DNA from: Meconema thalassinum
Lineage: Eukaryota > Arthropoda > Insecta > Orthoptera > Tettigoniidae
Direction of reading: 5' to 3'
Assembly (NCBI GenBank): GCA_946902985.2
Contig: CAMPQE020000053.1
Span: forward strand, 1,798,001-1,862,000
Length of the DNA stretch: 64,000 bases
In this document: piece by piece, positions 36,001-47,912 of the stretch
Numbering within the stretch: the first letter of the stretch is position 1
Layout of the letters: each line of letters opens with the position of its first letter
Program-made: the position numbers and the translations under genes
Notes under the pieces: generated by a model
What the model was told of the DNA's origin: nothing
Database searches by the model: none
Seen by the model: the letters and a program-made list of their open reading frames with translations, nothing else

Positions 36001-37112
36001 TTGGCTTATATTATCAATATCTTAACCGTCTATAAGACTAGTAAAGGATTGATTTATTCTGAAAGGCTGCTACTCCCTTTCAGAATAAGTAAAGAGCAAT
36101 TCTACTTACAAAAATACTAACCTTCTACCGTACTAACAATTAAATACCAATATTCTACTAACAAAAAAAATACTAAATTTCCACCAACAACAAATACTAC
36201 CACTAAAACAGTCTGTCACCAGGCACACTCACATGCTCCCTCACACATCACAGTCTACTAAAACAATGAACTATAACTAATAAACAATGCAACTGCTACC
36301 AGACACACTCACACACCACAGTCTAATAGAACAATGACATATATCTAAAAGACAAACTAACTACCTACTTACAACTAAAACTAACTCAAATATAAATGAG
36401 ATATCCTATTATCAAGACTCCTCTCAACTTCGCCCAAAATTACTAGCACGGGGATCTCCAATATTCAACCCTGCTACCGTATCGTCTCCACGATTCGTCT
36501 TATCACCGCACTCGGACTAAGGCTTTGGGATCTCACTTAACCCAAGAAGCACTTCCTCTCTCTTCAAAGTCTGTAGGATTAAGAACACCGCTGCCTGGGT
36601 CTCCCTCTCCAAGTCGAAAATTTTGGCAGCCATATCGGTCTCCCACCCTAATTTTAGCGCGCACATTAACAATGTTTATTACTGCGCAGTTCAACCGTTC
36701 TGCGGCTTTTAAATTACCAGACATATTTTCTTTTAATATTCTTTACATTGCCAATTAATACAATCTCCTTCTAAGGGCCAAAATGCATAATTTCATCAAA
36801 TTATGTAGTTTAAGTTAATCCCGTCTTCAATAAGACCTCTTGTCATGGCTCTGGGCTGATATCCAATAGCATAATTTATAACAATAAATATTATATTTTA
36901 TAGCTAATTCACTGTTGCTACGTCAATTTCAACCTTCTAGAAACTTCTGTTGCACAACATATCACGTGATTGGAATCTCCCCACTGCCACGAGCTTGTAA
37001 CTCAACTGACTTGTGTCACACTTCCAGGAATTATATTTGCATGTTAAATTTTATCATGGGCTTGGAAAATACTCTCATTTAATTCCCAAATAATTCAATT
37101 TTCGGGGGCAAT
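36001..37112. other. Gene B intron 2, non-coding
   Basis: A crude tandem duplication of about 90-100 bp at 36205-36360 (ACCAGGCACACTCACA and ACCAGACACACTCACA, each followed by CACAGTCTA). No gene recognised. Confidence 0.5.
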
Positions 37113-38013
37113 ACCATTAAAGGAAAATTGTTGCGTAGGTTCATTATTCAAACTATCATTTTGATCGCATGATTACGACACAAGAAATAAAAACTTAATT
37201 TTAAAATTCACACAGCCGCTATCTTGAGGTTATGTAAACAATTGAAATAAATTAGATATCAATGCATTACAATGTGTGTGAACAATTCCTGTACCAAGTT
37301 TCATTGCGTTTAGATCATTAAATCGCGAGAAAGTTCTATTTAAAATTTTCAACTTCGTTTGGCCGCCATATTCGTTTTGTAGTTAACCGGTTTTTGAAAG
37401 TCTTATAGATGAACTTTCAGTAGTGCCCTGTATCTTAGTACAAAATTTCAGGGTGATACCCCTAATAGTTTCAGAGATAAATGAATGCCGGTGAAATATT
37501 TTGCACAGCCGCCATCTTCAGGCTATGTAAACAATTGAACGAAGTTAGATGTCGGTATATTACAATGTGTATAAACATATACTGTACCAAGTTTTATTAC
37601 GTTTGGTTGGTTAAATCAAGAGAAACTTCTATTTAAAAGTAGCAACTTCACTTGGCCGCCATGTTGGTTTTGTAATTACCAGGTTTTCAAATGTCACATA
37701 TGTGTACTTTTAGTAGTTCCCGTTATCACCGGAAAATATTCCAGAGTGATACCGGTAATATTTTCGCTGATATTGAATGCTGGTGGGATATTTCGCACAG
37801 CCGCCATGTTGGATTGGTGATACGTAACTAAATTTCAAGGGCACGGTTGGGGTCGCCCGGAATATTGCTATAAACTTACCGAGTTTCATTGAAATGGCTC
37901 CAGCCGTTTAGAATTTATTATGGGTGCACATACACCATCACACATGCACACACAGACACACGGACAAAACGTGATCTCGTAAGCCAAATTTTTCATAAAT
38001 GAAAATAGGCTAA
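37113..38013 (+). mobile_element. Helentron-like element, 3' portion
   Basis: Colinear with 56650-57562: ACCATTAAAGGAAAATT, AATTTTAAAATTC.CACAGCCGC, GGCCGCCAT blocks (about 37370 and 37655), the GAATGC.GGTG.ATATTT blocks, GGGTCGCCCGGA, a CA-rich tract (37925-37965), GTGATCTCGTAAGCC, then a hairpin and CTAA ending at 38013. It lacks the 5' half found at 27.4 kb. No coding sequence. Confidence 0.62.
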
Positions 38014-38377
38014 TTATAAGTTACGATGGAACCACATCCACCATTTATATTAATTTAATTAATTCCAGCTTGCTAAATCCTGTACTAAGTATCCTACAAA
38101 ACGTCTGAAACTCATTCCTAAGCTGTACAAGAAACAAATGACAAAGAAGAATAATATGTACAAGAATAAACATGATCTCGACTGGGTTGTCGTATTGTTG
38201 ACAGCTCATCTGTTCCGTCAGAAAGTCGTCTCACAAGCAGTGAAGTCCCATATTTCTTATCTAATTCTTGTATGCCACATTGTGTTTGGATGGTATTCAA
38301 AATGATGGAACACTGTGCATGATTTATTTCCACCAAGGTAAAGGAACGTGTTTGAAAAACAAGTAATTTCTCTGCAG

Positions 38378-38494
38378 GATGAAACTGATCTCACTGAGGA
38401 TATCAAGATAGAGGAATTTTCGATACCAGAGCTTGTTCCAAGAAGGGAAGAAATAGAAAGTCCTTCTTCAGTGAGCGATGGAGATTTGAAAGAG
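38378..38494 (+). CDS. Gene B coding exon 3 (acidic linker)
   Basis: The acceptor AATTTCTCTGCAG ends at 38377; 39 codons follow to GAG at 38494 and a perfect donor GTAAGT. It is phase 0 at both ends, continuing the frame of exon 2. The peptide starts DETDLTEDIKIEEF and is Glu/Asp/Ser-rich with one SUMO-type motif (DIKIE). No folded domain is visible. The exon lies between a Helentron-like fragment and a LINE and has itself remained open with good splice sites, which argues that the gene is still under selection. Intron 2 is 14.5 kb. Confidence 0.72.
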
Positions 38495-38895
38495 GTAAGT
38501 ACCTTTTGGGTTACTGCTTGTTGCACCTTATAAGAGACATCACCTGATCGCCATCTTCCTCTCACCATTGCAATTAAGGGAATAACAAATTGTGTATTCA
38601 GACCGTACTGACAGATGGAAGCTTTCTGTTGTTAGGTTGGGTTTGGTACAGAAGGTACAAGTCGTGTAGAAGATTGCTTGCTGCTGGCTTAATAATAAAG
38701 ATAATAATAATAACTATGACTCATGAAATTTGCTTCCACGAAATTGTTCTTGAACTGATACGGGGGAGGAAATGTGATAAATATTCCTTCTGATCCTCTC
38801 CTCACTACCACAATACATGAGAAATGATCGGTGACAACTGCTATTTATTTATAAGTGGGAGTATGATAAACACATCATATCATTTACCGTGTATT

Positions 38896-41220
38896 AATAT
38901 CAAAGAGGAGAAAGACTAATACAGTTTGCACTGGGACAAAGACTTAAAATTGTGAACACATTTTACAAGAAAAACCCAGAAAGCAAATGGACATGGAAAT
39001 CTCCGAATGGGAAAATCAAAAACGAAATAGACTTCATCCTAACCAATAGACTAACAGAGGTGAAAAACATACAAGTGATAAATGTTCTGAAGTTTGACAC
39101 AGATCACAGAATGGTACGATTGAAAGTGAGAATAAAGAAGAAAAGGAGACACTACTTCAACAACAAAACTACACATCCAGGATGCATAGACAGGGCGGAG
39201 TATGTAAAAGCCCTACAACAAAACCTACGAGACTTCAACCAACAAACGGAGCAAAAAGTCCAACAACACTATACAGAGCTCGTAAATTGCATATCCCGCG
39301 CAGCCAAACAATCGTCAACACCTGGAAACAGTATGAAAAATAGAATGAAACTTAAGGATAGCACCAAATGTTTGATCGAAGAAAGAGAACGCCTAAAATC
39401 ACAAGCCATAGAAAACGAACACAAAAAGCTGGAATATGCAGAAGTCAATAAACAATCAAAAAGGGAAATCCGAAGAGACATCAGAGAACACAACACTAAA
39501 GTGGTCAAAGAAATCAAGGATACCACAAAATCAATAAAGAAGATGAGAAAAGAATTAACTCCAGGCAAACATTGGATACTGGGAGTAAAAGACAACAACG
39601 AAAAAAGACAAGCCTCAAGAGAAGAGATAATGACGCAAGCGACAGAGTTCTATAGAACACTATACTCAAGTAACTCTCAAAGATCCAACTTGCATCAGGA
39701 CCAAAATACATCAGAAGAAAACCTAGAGGAAGAAACACCACCAATACTACCCAGTGAAGTAAGAGCAGCCATTCGACAAATGAAAACCGAAAAATGCCCA
39801 GGTGAAGACGGAATTTACAATGAATTTCTAAAATGGGGTGAAGAAGACCTAATCCCAGTCATCACAACATTATTTAATACCATACTCACATCAGAAGACA
39901 TACCAATGCAGTGGAAACAAAGCATTATCATACTTCTACACAAAAAGGGAGCCAAGGACGACATAAACAACTACAGACCGATCAACCTAATTGTAAACCT
40001 TTACAAGCTATTTATGAAGATTCTGACCAATAGAATGACAAAGGCACTGGACGATCAGCAACCGATAGAGCAAGCAGGATTCAGAAAGAGTTTCAGTACA
40101 TCAGACCACTTGCAAACAATAAATCAACTCCTGGACAAAGTTCAGGAATTTAATCTAGAGGTGTATATAGCATTTGTGGATTACAACAAAGCATTTGACC
40201 CCGTAGAACAGGAAAGCGTCTTAGAAGCACTGGAAAAACAAGGCATCCCAAACAAATTCGTTAGACTCCTAGGCAAACTCTACGACGGTAACCAAGCCAG
40301 AATAAAGACAGAAAGAGAAGGAAGTAACATCATGATAGAAAGGGGAGTAAAACAGGGAGACCCTCTCTCACCAAAATTATTCACCTGTTTGCTGGAAAAT
40401 CAGTTTAGAAAACTAGACTGGGAAGAAAAATATGGCATCAGAATCGATGGGACAAGACTAACCCATTTACGGTTCGCAGACGACATTGTTTTGGTGGCTG
40501 AATCAGCGAAAGAGCTGGAACAAATGATAAAAGAATTAGACAAAACAAGTAAAGAAGTGGGCCTTACAATGAAACCGAAGAAAACGAAGCTGATGACCAA
40601 TGCGTTAGAAGCCCCAATTAATGTGAACGGAGAAACACTGGAATACGTTGAAGAATATGTATATCTCGGTCAGAACATGTCATTTTCAAGTCGTTCAGAG
40701 AAAGAGGTCAAACGAAGAATAGGACAAGCATGGAAGAGCTTTTGGTCCCTAAAGTTTATACTGGCTGACAAGACCCAAAAACTCACTTTAAAGGCTGAAG
40801 TTCTGGAAAAATGCGTTATACCGGTGTTACTATATGGTTGCCAAACTTGGGCATTAACATCGAAACAAAGACAAATGATCCAGAGATGTCAACGGAAAAT
40901 GGAAAGGAAGATACTTCATGTCTCATTGAGAGATAGGATACGGAACGAAGATTTAAGAAGGAGAACCGGCATGAAAGACGCTATGACATCAGCAGACCAG
41001 CTCAAATGGAGATGGGGTGGACATGTAGCGAGATTAGATCCTAACCGATGGACGTACAAAATGACGATGTGGGACCCAAGAACAGGAAGACGAAACGTTG
41101 GGAGACAAAGAATCAGATGGGCAGACTGGTTCGTAAAATGGTGAGGAAAACAATGGCCAAGAACAGCGAAGATGATGCAGGAGTGGAAAGACCTAGGGAG
41201 ACTCGCATGCAGTGACCAAT
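38896..41220 (+). pseudogene. 5'-truncated LINE, endonuclease end plus complete reverse transcriptase
   Basis: The frame is open from about 38896 (QRGERLIQFALGQ; no own start) to TGA at 41142-41144. It begins in the last third of the endonuclease (WKSPNGKIKNEIDFIL, DTDHRMVRL). A long basic linker is followed by RT: KCPGEDGIYNEFLKW, NNYRPINLIVNLYKLF, FVDYNKAFDPVEQ (motif A), GVKQGDPLSPKLF (B), LRFADDIVLVAES (C) and VYLGQNMSF, then LLYGCQTWALTSKQ and GGHVARLDPNRWT. After the TGA the same frame runs on (GKQWPRTAKMMQEWKDLG) to TAA at 41218, so the TGA is probably a nonsense mutation near the end. The family is distinct from the RTE and the 58-61 kb element. It is sense to gene B, in intron 3. Confidence 0.88.
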
Positions 41221-41255
41221 AAAACAATGCATCAACTAGAAAGACACCGTTCAGT

Positions 41256-41600
41256 GGACATGCAGCAAAGCGGTACATATCTCGGGTGTGCAATAAAGGC
41301 TTCTCACAGAGCGGCGACCTCAAGAAGCACACTGTTGTTCATGCTGGAGTGAAGTAATACACTTGTAGCACATGTGAGAAGTCATTTGCACGGCGGACAG
41401 AGCTAATGGAACATTTTGTCGTTCACTCAGGGATGAGACGGCATTGTCTCGCGCTCTAATTTGAGGAAACATCATCGTGTTCACTAGGGAAAATAACCTT
41501 ACTGCATCACCTGTTACAAGGAATTTAAAAGGTTCGACTATCTTGCGAAACACTTGTTAATTCGTTCCGGGACCACATGTGCACAACCTAGTGAATGATT
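41256..41600 (+). pseudogene. Decayed C2H2 zinc-finger array fragment
   Basis: Just past the LINE, the plus strand reads RYISRVCNKGFSQSGDLKKH (first Cys now Ser), a linker with a TAA stop (AGVK, stop), then an intact finger CSTCEKSFARRTELMEHFVVH. After a frame change come the tail of a third finger (SNLRKHHRVH) and a fourth (YCITCYKEFKRFDYLAKHLLI, last His to Arg). These fingers have different spacer residues (NKGF, EKSF) from gene A's AKF type. The fragment lies inside gene B intron 3 in sense, upstream of exon 4, so it cannot be gene B's own terminal array; an older paralogue or a displaced copy is likely. Confidence 0.8.
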
Positions 41601-42381
41601 TGTGGGATGTTAAAGAACGTGTATAGGTATCTGCATCCAAACTAGATGTTAAAACTCCACCGGTAAGGTTTTGTATTACATTTAAAAAAGACCTATTTGA
41701 AACGGTTCAATATACGTAGATTTTACTGAAGAGTGAAGACTTGGCAGTTCCTGTCATTGCTCAAGTGCTTAGACAGGGTAAGCTTTGTGCTTAGTGGCAA
41801 TGGGAACCTCCCGGATATTGGTTGATGGCTATTATGATTTCCGTAATACTAATGGATATTTGAGGCCTTGATATCGCCAGACTCAGAATTGGAGATTGTT
41901 GTAGCGAATGTTATGCCAGCGTAATATAATTTACTTAATCTTTAATCAGCTGCACATCTATATAGAAGGCCCAATCAGAAAGAATAACCCCGAATGCTCC
42001 TCAGGACTTGCTCACCTGATAAGTTAAAACTGAGCAATTCCCTGCAAAGCAGGAGGCCATAGCCCTTATGGGATTTGTAAGGCTATTTATTATTATTATT
42101 ATTAATATCAAATATCAAGCTATGTCTATTAACCACCGTATACATTTAGTATTAGTACAAATATTGCGAGATGAGTCTACCGGAACAAATAAAACCTGAT
42201 TACTGCATATCAAGTCAATCAAAATCCTACCAAAGGAACGTATCACATCTATCACCGATTATATCAAACGCTCTTCAAAATCAAACGTCGACAAACCTGT
42301 AGAGAAGGGCATGGCACAAAATCAAACTAATGAAAAAAATTACTCGAAATACTTGAGTGTTCTGCTTATTTACTGTACATT

Positions 42382-42462
42382 AGCCTCGACACGAACCTGT
42401 GACCGTTCACTCTACAATGGTGGAATCAGCATGTGTGGATAGACCGATGAACCACGATCTCA
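42382..42462 (-). repeat. Degenerate tRNA-like SINE head
   Basis: The minus strand has GTGGTTCATCGGTCTATCC (A-box-like) and AGGTTCGTGTCGAGG (B-box-like) at roughly tRNA spacing. No cloverleaf could be confirmed. Confidence 0.35.
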
Positions 42463-45049
42463 TAATCTATAAATGGGTTTTAAAATAACGTTCCCGCCGA
42501 TCATAATACAAAAAACAGAAAAGTCTACCTCGAATATATTCAAAATTCACCAATTCTAAATTCCTCTTCAAATAACATACCCTTGCAGTGAACTATACTG
42601 AACAATCAAAATCAAAACTATAAGTCCACAAATCTTATCTGAACTGGAAACACATTGGAGAAAAACTTCTCTTGCTAACAGTCAGCAGATCCGATGTTAA
42701 CGACCACTCTAATATTGGGCTTACTAATGCCTCAGTAAGCCTTAAATATCAGACTGAATATCTATCACCAACACATCTGTTCACTTCAGGATGATAAGTA
42801 TGATTCATTTGCGGTGAGGCTCCAAGATCACATGTATCTCCGATGAACAATCAAAATCCCATTGTATGTGTTTATGCGTGTCATTTGTATATCTAAGTGA
42901 AAACCCAACTCACTTGAACCTCAACATAAACAAATTGGTTCCATGGCCTCGCAGATAGAGTCTCTCACTGGCCTATTGTCGAATATTCACATATTATAGG
43001 TTTACCTGCCTCGAAGAACATCATTATGCCTCGATGATTATCACAAACTATGGGCGATAAGTGGCTACACCTGTCGCCACTCGTCGATATACACTTATCA
43101 CATGTGTTAACTTAAAAAAGGCACATTATTCATAACACACATATATTGTATGCGAATTTCTCACATATAATAAACCTTACCTTTCGAATCGCTAATATTC
43201 CACCACAAATAATAACACGTGATCAATCTTGCTGATCATCGCTTGCATGTATATTCAAAGGCTTTCTTGGGGTGAATGACCTGGATGTCTCAACATTATT
43301 AATCATATTCCATCACTGGTCATGAAATCATGTTATCTCACTTCATCCTGGCGTCTATCTGTGATTTCAATCTCAATATACATGGTAATGTTTCAACATA
43401 CACTTCATCTAAAGAACAGGTGAACTGAAGTAAATAACATCCTATAATCTAAAGGGTAACTTTCCTTACTACTAACTATTCGTGATACGCTGTTTCTACT
43501 GAATAAGACGCCTCCAAGTCGCTACTTTAGGCTATGACAAATATCAAAAAGTAAGGACAAAAATTATCCTAACTAGACAATGTATTATTTACATTCACAA
43601 ATCCTCTTGCATAAACAGGAAATGACAATGAAATATAGCCAACTTATAATGTTTTCTTCCCCCTCCGTAGTTTATGGTGACGGGCCACGGACAGCCCCTT
43701 CCATAACGACCAATTCATAGTTATAAAGTCGGCACTCATTTCATGATGTCTTACGTCTTGCTCACATTTGTACACATTACAATTTGTTTCATAGTAATAT
43801 TTTGAAAATTATCATGCCCAATTAATATGATACACAAACTGTGGCCTCCACCATTTATACACTCCCTAGCCACTGCGGTCATGTGACTGGATTCTCCAAT
43901 GTCGTTTGTTCTCCTCGCGCATTAATATTATGTCTATTTTCTACATAAAATAATCTGTTCATATGGTGTTTTTCCATGAACAAATGACTTCTTAATTCTT
44001 GCCTGTATATTTATAAATCCCTTCAAGTACCATATTTTCCATAGAGTCAGTATATTTCTCTAATTAGTCATATGAATGGGCGTGTCTCCGCTGTTCTATG
44101 ACGCGCCCCATGGATTTCCGTAGCCTGGGGATTCACCGAATCGACACCTGCCAAGGTGCTCAGTACGCAACTCTGCTGTCCTGGCCTTCATCTTCTGTAT
44201 AGGTGACCTATCATTCCAGTCTCCCTTGTCAACATGTATTGTGAAATTCTACCTCACTTTGGGCAGTGAAAACTTTTGCTTGTAATTAAAACTTCTTCAT
44301 GTAATTAGTTGTCGACCATAATATTGATTCAAATGTTACCTAATAAAAAAAATTAATTTTGTCAAGTATTTGGCCTCGAACTTAAATTATAGACTAAGGG
44401 GCACAACACGTTCCTGCCGATTACAGAGATAACTATGGATATTGATTTATAAATATAAAGTTCAAAGGGAATGTATATTCACTTCAAGCTGGGAGTTATT
44501 CCCCAAATACACGGAAGAGAACGGATGGGTGCAGAAAGGTGGCTTACAAAACCTTTCATGTTGACCGTCGATATATATCAGCTTTACTTTTATTTGTATG
44601 TTAACACTGAAAAATCTGTATTACTGTATTTTACATTTCTTATAACTGATTAAGATGTGTGTAAGTATTTCTACCCTTATTATTCCCGTTTCCAAAGTGT
44701 TGGGAAGGAGATTGAGAGAGTTCCTATGGGGCAATGGTTCTTTCTTACAGCCGGAGTTCATGAGAACAAAATTCTGGCGTAGAAGTGACGCTAACATGTT
44801 TCTGTTTATTGGTGTTTACTCTTTGTCGTTTTTGTTCTTTGCTGTCAGTGATCCATCAAGTGTGATAGTTCTCAATATGTACGTTGATGTTTCTAGATTA
44901 AACCCACTTTGTTACCTGTATGTACTCTTTAATCACAATGAAATATGGTGAAGAGATGTTATGAAGTGACCGTGGCCGATTAAGACGTACAATCCCGCAT
45001 TTGCCTGGCATAACAAATGAGAAAATATGCTAAACAGTTTCATAAAAAA

Positions 45050-45120
45050 CCGACGTTGGGTTTCAAACCCAGTAGTCTTCAGAGCGGGAAAGTACCCTGA
45101 CCACTTGGCCTGGATCTCGA
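45050..45120 (-). repeat. Degenerate tRNA-like SINE head
   Basis: The minus strand reads GGCCAAGTGGTCAGGGTAC (A-box-like) and later CTGGGTTTGAAACCC (B-box arm and loop). It is likely a tRNA-derived SINE remnant; the body was not delimited. Confidence 0.45.
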
Positions 45121-46388
45121 AGTTTTGTGATATTTTAAATATGCCCAGCTCCTTTCCTCAAGCAATTTCTTATGATACCGACTACATTTATGATAGCTTT
45201 TGAAATAGGCAATGAGTCGGAGCGAAGTTATCGAAATGTAAGTCAATGTCACTGCTGTCAGAACGGCTCCAGGCATTCTTTTGTCTGGTGAACTCTACCG
45301 GTGATTCCTCTGGGAGATAGAAATACTAGCCCAGATGCTTGAATCTTTTCCAGTTTTTCAACGATGAAATCCCGACACCTTAAAATCAGGCCCTCCATTG
45401 TTGTCAGAAGAAAGGTTATAACGTCTAAGATCAAGTCGGTATCATATAATATATCGCAGTTCAAGGTGGCTGGAGATGATTGCCCACAAGATGAAGAATG
45501 TTTTCCTAAAAAATCCAATCGGAAGGTTTAAACACCACCTTGGCCACCCTTAAGGAGGAAACACATGATGGCTTATCGCATCTCATTTCACCTTTGTTGG
45601 CAGCCCGGAAAAACGCAAAGTTTATTTCTATAAAATTAATACTGTTTCGCAGTACCGCAGTAACTCTAATAACTGCTGGTGATATATTATGTAAATACAG
45701 TAGGCCTACTGCTTGCAGTAGAAGCGTTATGTAGTGGTAAAATGTATGTTAAATAGTCTACACAACACTATCCAGTCGCGCTTACTGCAATTGGCTTACT
45801 CGAAGGTTTTACAAATTTAACAGCCACCATCATAAATTCTGCTGGTTTTTGTGACAATATTCATGTAGATTATTTTATATGACATAAATTGAGTGATTTA
45901 TACGTTCATTCTTAAAAAGCTGTCAGATAGAACTGTTGAGGCCAAGACACTTGTAAGTGACCTGAGAGACTGAAATGGGACAAGAGGTTGGATTAGCCCC
46001 TTAGAGTCTTACTGCTAGAAATTGCTTATTAAGTATTATTTCTTCAGCCCTTAAACCTATAACATGTTTTATTGCCATGTCCATAGCATATTCTATCACA
46101 CTTAGACTTACTAAACCTATAAAAGAAGGATTGCTTTTTTAAGATACGACTTGTATAATGCACCAAGATACGCTGGAGAATAAAATGTAGATACAGATGA
46201 CCTCGGTTTTCCGCCCCTTAAAGCCACAGTAATTTACTAACTAAAACAAGAAAGTAATTTCAGTCAGTGGAATAGCTAATATATCCTCACTTCAAGTTGA
46301 GCTGTGCTGTAATGTTACATTATTTGTTATTAATTTTGTAAAAGCGTAAGATAATTCCTTGGAAATTAATGATTCATTTTTTCGCTAG

Positions 46389-46447
46389 GTTATAAAAGAA
46401 GAAACCCAAGATAGCGAGAGGGATGCAAATAGAAATCATCCAAATGA
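46389..46447 (+). CDS. Gene B coding exon 4 (last acidic exon before the finger exon)
   Basis: The acceptor ATTTTTTCGCTAG ends at 46388; VIKEETQDSERDANRNHPN plus two bases follow, then the donor GTGAGT at 46448. It is in phase with exon 3 at its start and leaves two bases (GA) at its end. If read through instead, a TGA follows at once, so splicing is needed. VIKEE is another SUMO-type motif. The phase-2 end is what the zinc-finger exon at position 5 requires from its upstream neighbour, suggesting the same gene plan. No finger exon follows within the remaining 17.5 kb. Confidence 0.65.
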
Positions 46448-47399
46448 GTGAGTAGACAACAAAAAAGGAATATATTGTGTTTATTTGTGATTGCAAACTG
46501 AAAATGTTGGCTTTGAAAAAGTTATCCTCATTTGATATTTTTCATTGAACATATTTATTTGTGTTATTGTCTGACATCATCGGATAATGATATTAAGTTT
46601 TTATTTTTCAGCCCCAAAGCTAACCATTCTCATTCAGAGTTTTCACTGTTGAAAGTATTTCAGTATATATTTATATGGTACCCAGTATGAATGTTTATTA
46701 GGAGATGAATTCTGCACTTATAAGGCACTTGTTGCAGTGACCAGAAAATAACGGTGATGTTTGTTTGTAAAGAAAAACACTACTTTGAACTTCCCCTGTT
46801 GTGTTCATGTATCTAGTGGATTTATTTTCTATCCCATAGCTGTCTTCTGTTGCTGCTTAACCCAAAGCTGTGATTGTTAACAGATTCCTTCTCACCCGAT
46901 GTTCTACATGTAGCAACCACATCAAAGGTCAATCACAAGTAATCTAAGCCACAAAATAAAATAATACATTAAATAGAAAAATATAATCAAGTATATACAG
47001 ACATTGAATTGAAATACGGTTGATACAACACAGAAGGACTCATGACAATAAAACCATTATTCTTATTTTCAGTTCGGTAAAGAATCACTGTTGTAACACA
47101 ATATACTGAACCTTGTGTGGCAGAACCCCCGCCATTCTAAAAGTGGTGTTTCATTGTTTCCCCACTTTTACTCCAAGCAATTGCTGGGATAGGACCTAAA
47201 TTCTGGTCACGCCCGCCTCCAACCTAAACCTTTGCACCAATTACAAATACATTAGTTTAGCCATCACAATGACACAGGTTATGAGATATGTAGGAAGGGC
47301 TCGATGACCATGATATCGTAAAGCACTTAATGAATCATCATTAAAAACAAGAATGTACTGTTTGACAGGCATATCGAGGGCGACAAAAGTTTGTTTTCA
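46448..47399. other. Gene B intron 4, left part
   Basis: Non-coding, AT-rich; nothing recognised. Confidence 0.45.
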
Positions 47400-47912
47400 G
47401 GAAGTATAAAATGATTCCTAAATCTTGCAAATTAGGAGCTGACAGATGGGAAGATTATAATACATTGATTTGATAATGCATGCTTTTAAACTTCTGACTC
47501 GAGTAATTTACAAGATAATGTAACGACAGCCCAGTTGGGCGAAGGCCAGTTTTATTCAGCAGAAGCGTAGGATTAAGGGAATCTTCACTACGTATTGGAC
47601 TGATGTCGGAAGATAGAATAAAGAAAGAGAAGGGATCGTTCGTGGCATTTTTAGATTTGGATAAGACTGTTAATTTCTTTGATTGGAGTAAGTTATTTGA
47701 CATTTTAAAAAGGATTGGAATAAAATCGAGCGATATGACGGTGTATACAATCAATAGTGAAATCAGTTGGCAGTTAGTACTCGTACCTTTTAATCTATTC
47801 ATTTAGCAAATAATGGAGGAAACGAGAATGAAATGGATAGCCGGGATAAAGGATCATGTTGATTCATATATTTACTAACGACAATGTTATTCTTGACACC
47901 TGACAAGGCCCT
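47400..47912 (+). pseudogene. RTE-type LINE internal fragment (reverse transcriptase core), old
   Basis: It aligns with the middle of the 991-residue ORF: IPK..KLGADRWEDYNTLI, then after stops FVAFLDLDKTVNFFDWSKLFDILKRIGIK (motif A region), then MEETRMKW and a remnant of the FADD motif (DDNVIL). It has many stops and shifts. Both ends are missing, so it is a relic and the oldest-looking copy of this family here. Confidence 0.75.

Larger units (their letters stand above)
41601..46388. other. Gene B intron 3, right part
   Basis: AT-rich, without supported genes. At about 42040-42105 a GGAGGCCATAGCCC... block leads into (ATT)n, like the tail of a LINE or SINE. Two degenerate tRNA-like segments are listed separately. 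Frames at 44471-44951 and 45079-45518 show no domain. Confidence 0.5.

Noticed and set aside
39269..41332. Minus-strand frames of up to 138 codons
   Set aside because: Antisense of the LINE at 38896-41220 and the zinc-finger fragment.
46389..46453. Exon 4 of gene B as a terminal exon ending in TGA
   Set aside because: A GTGAGT donor precedes the TGA by a few bases and the resulting phase fits the finger exon type; a leader without fingers would be unusual. The terminal-exon reading is not fully excluded.
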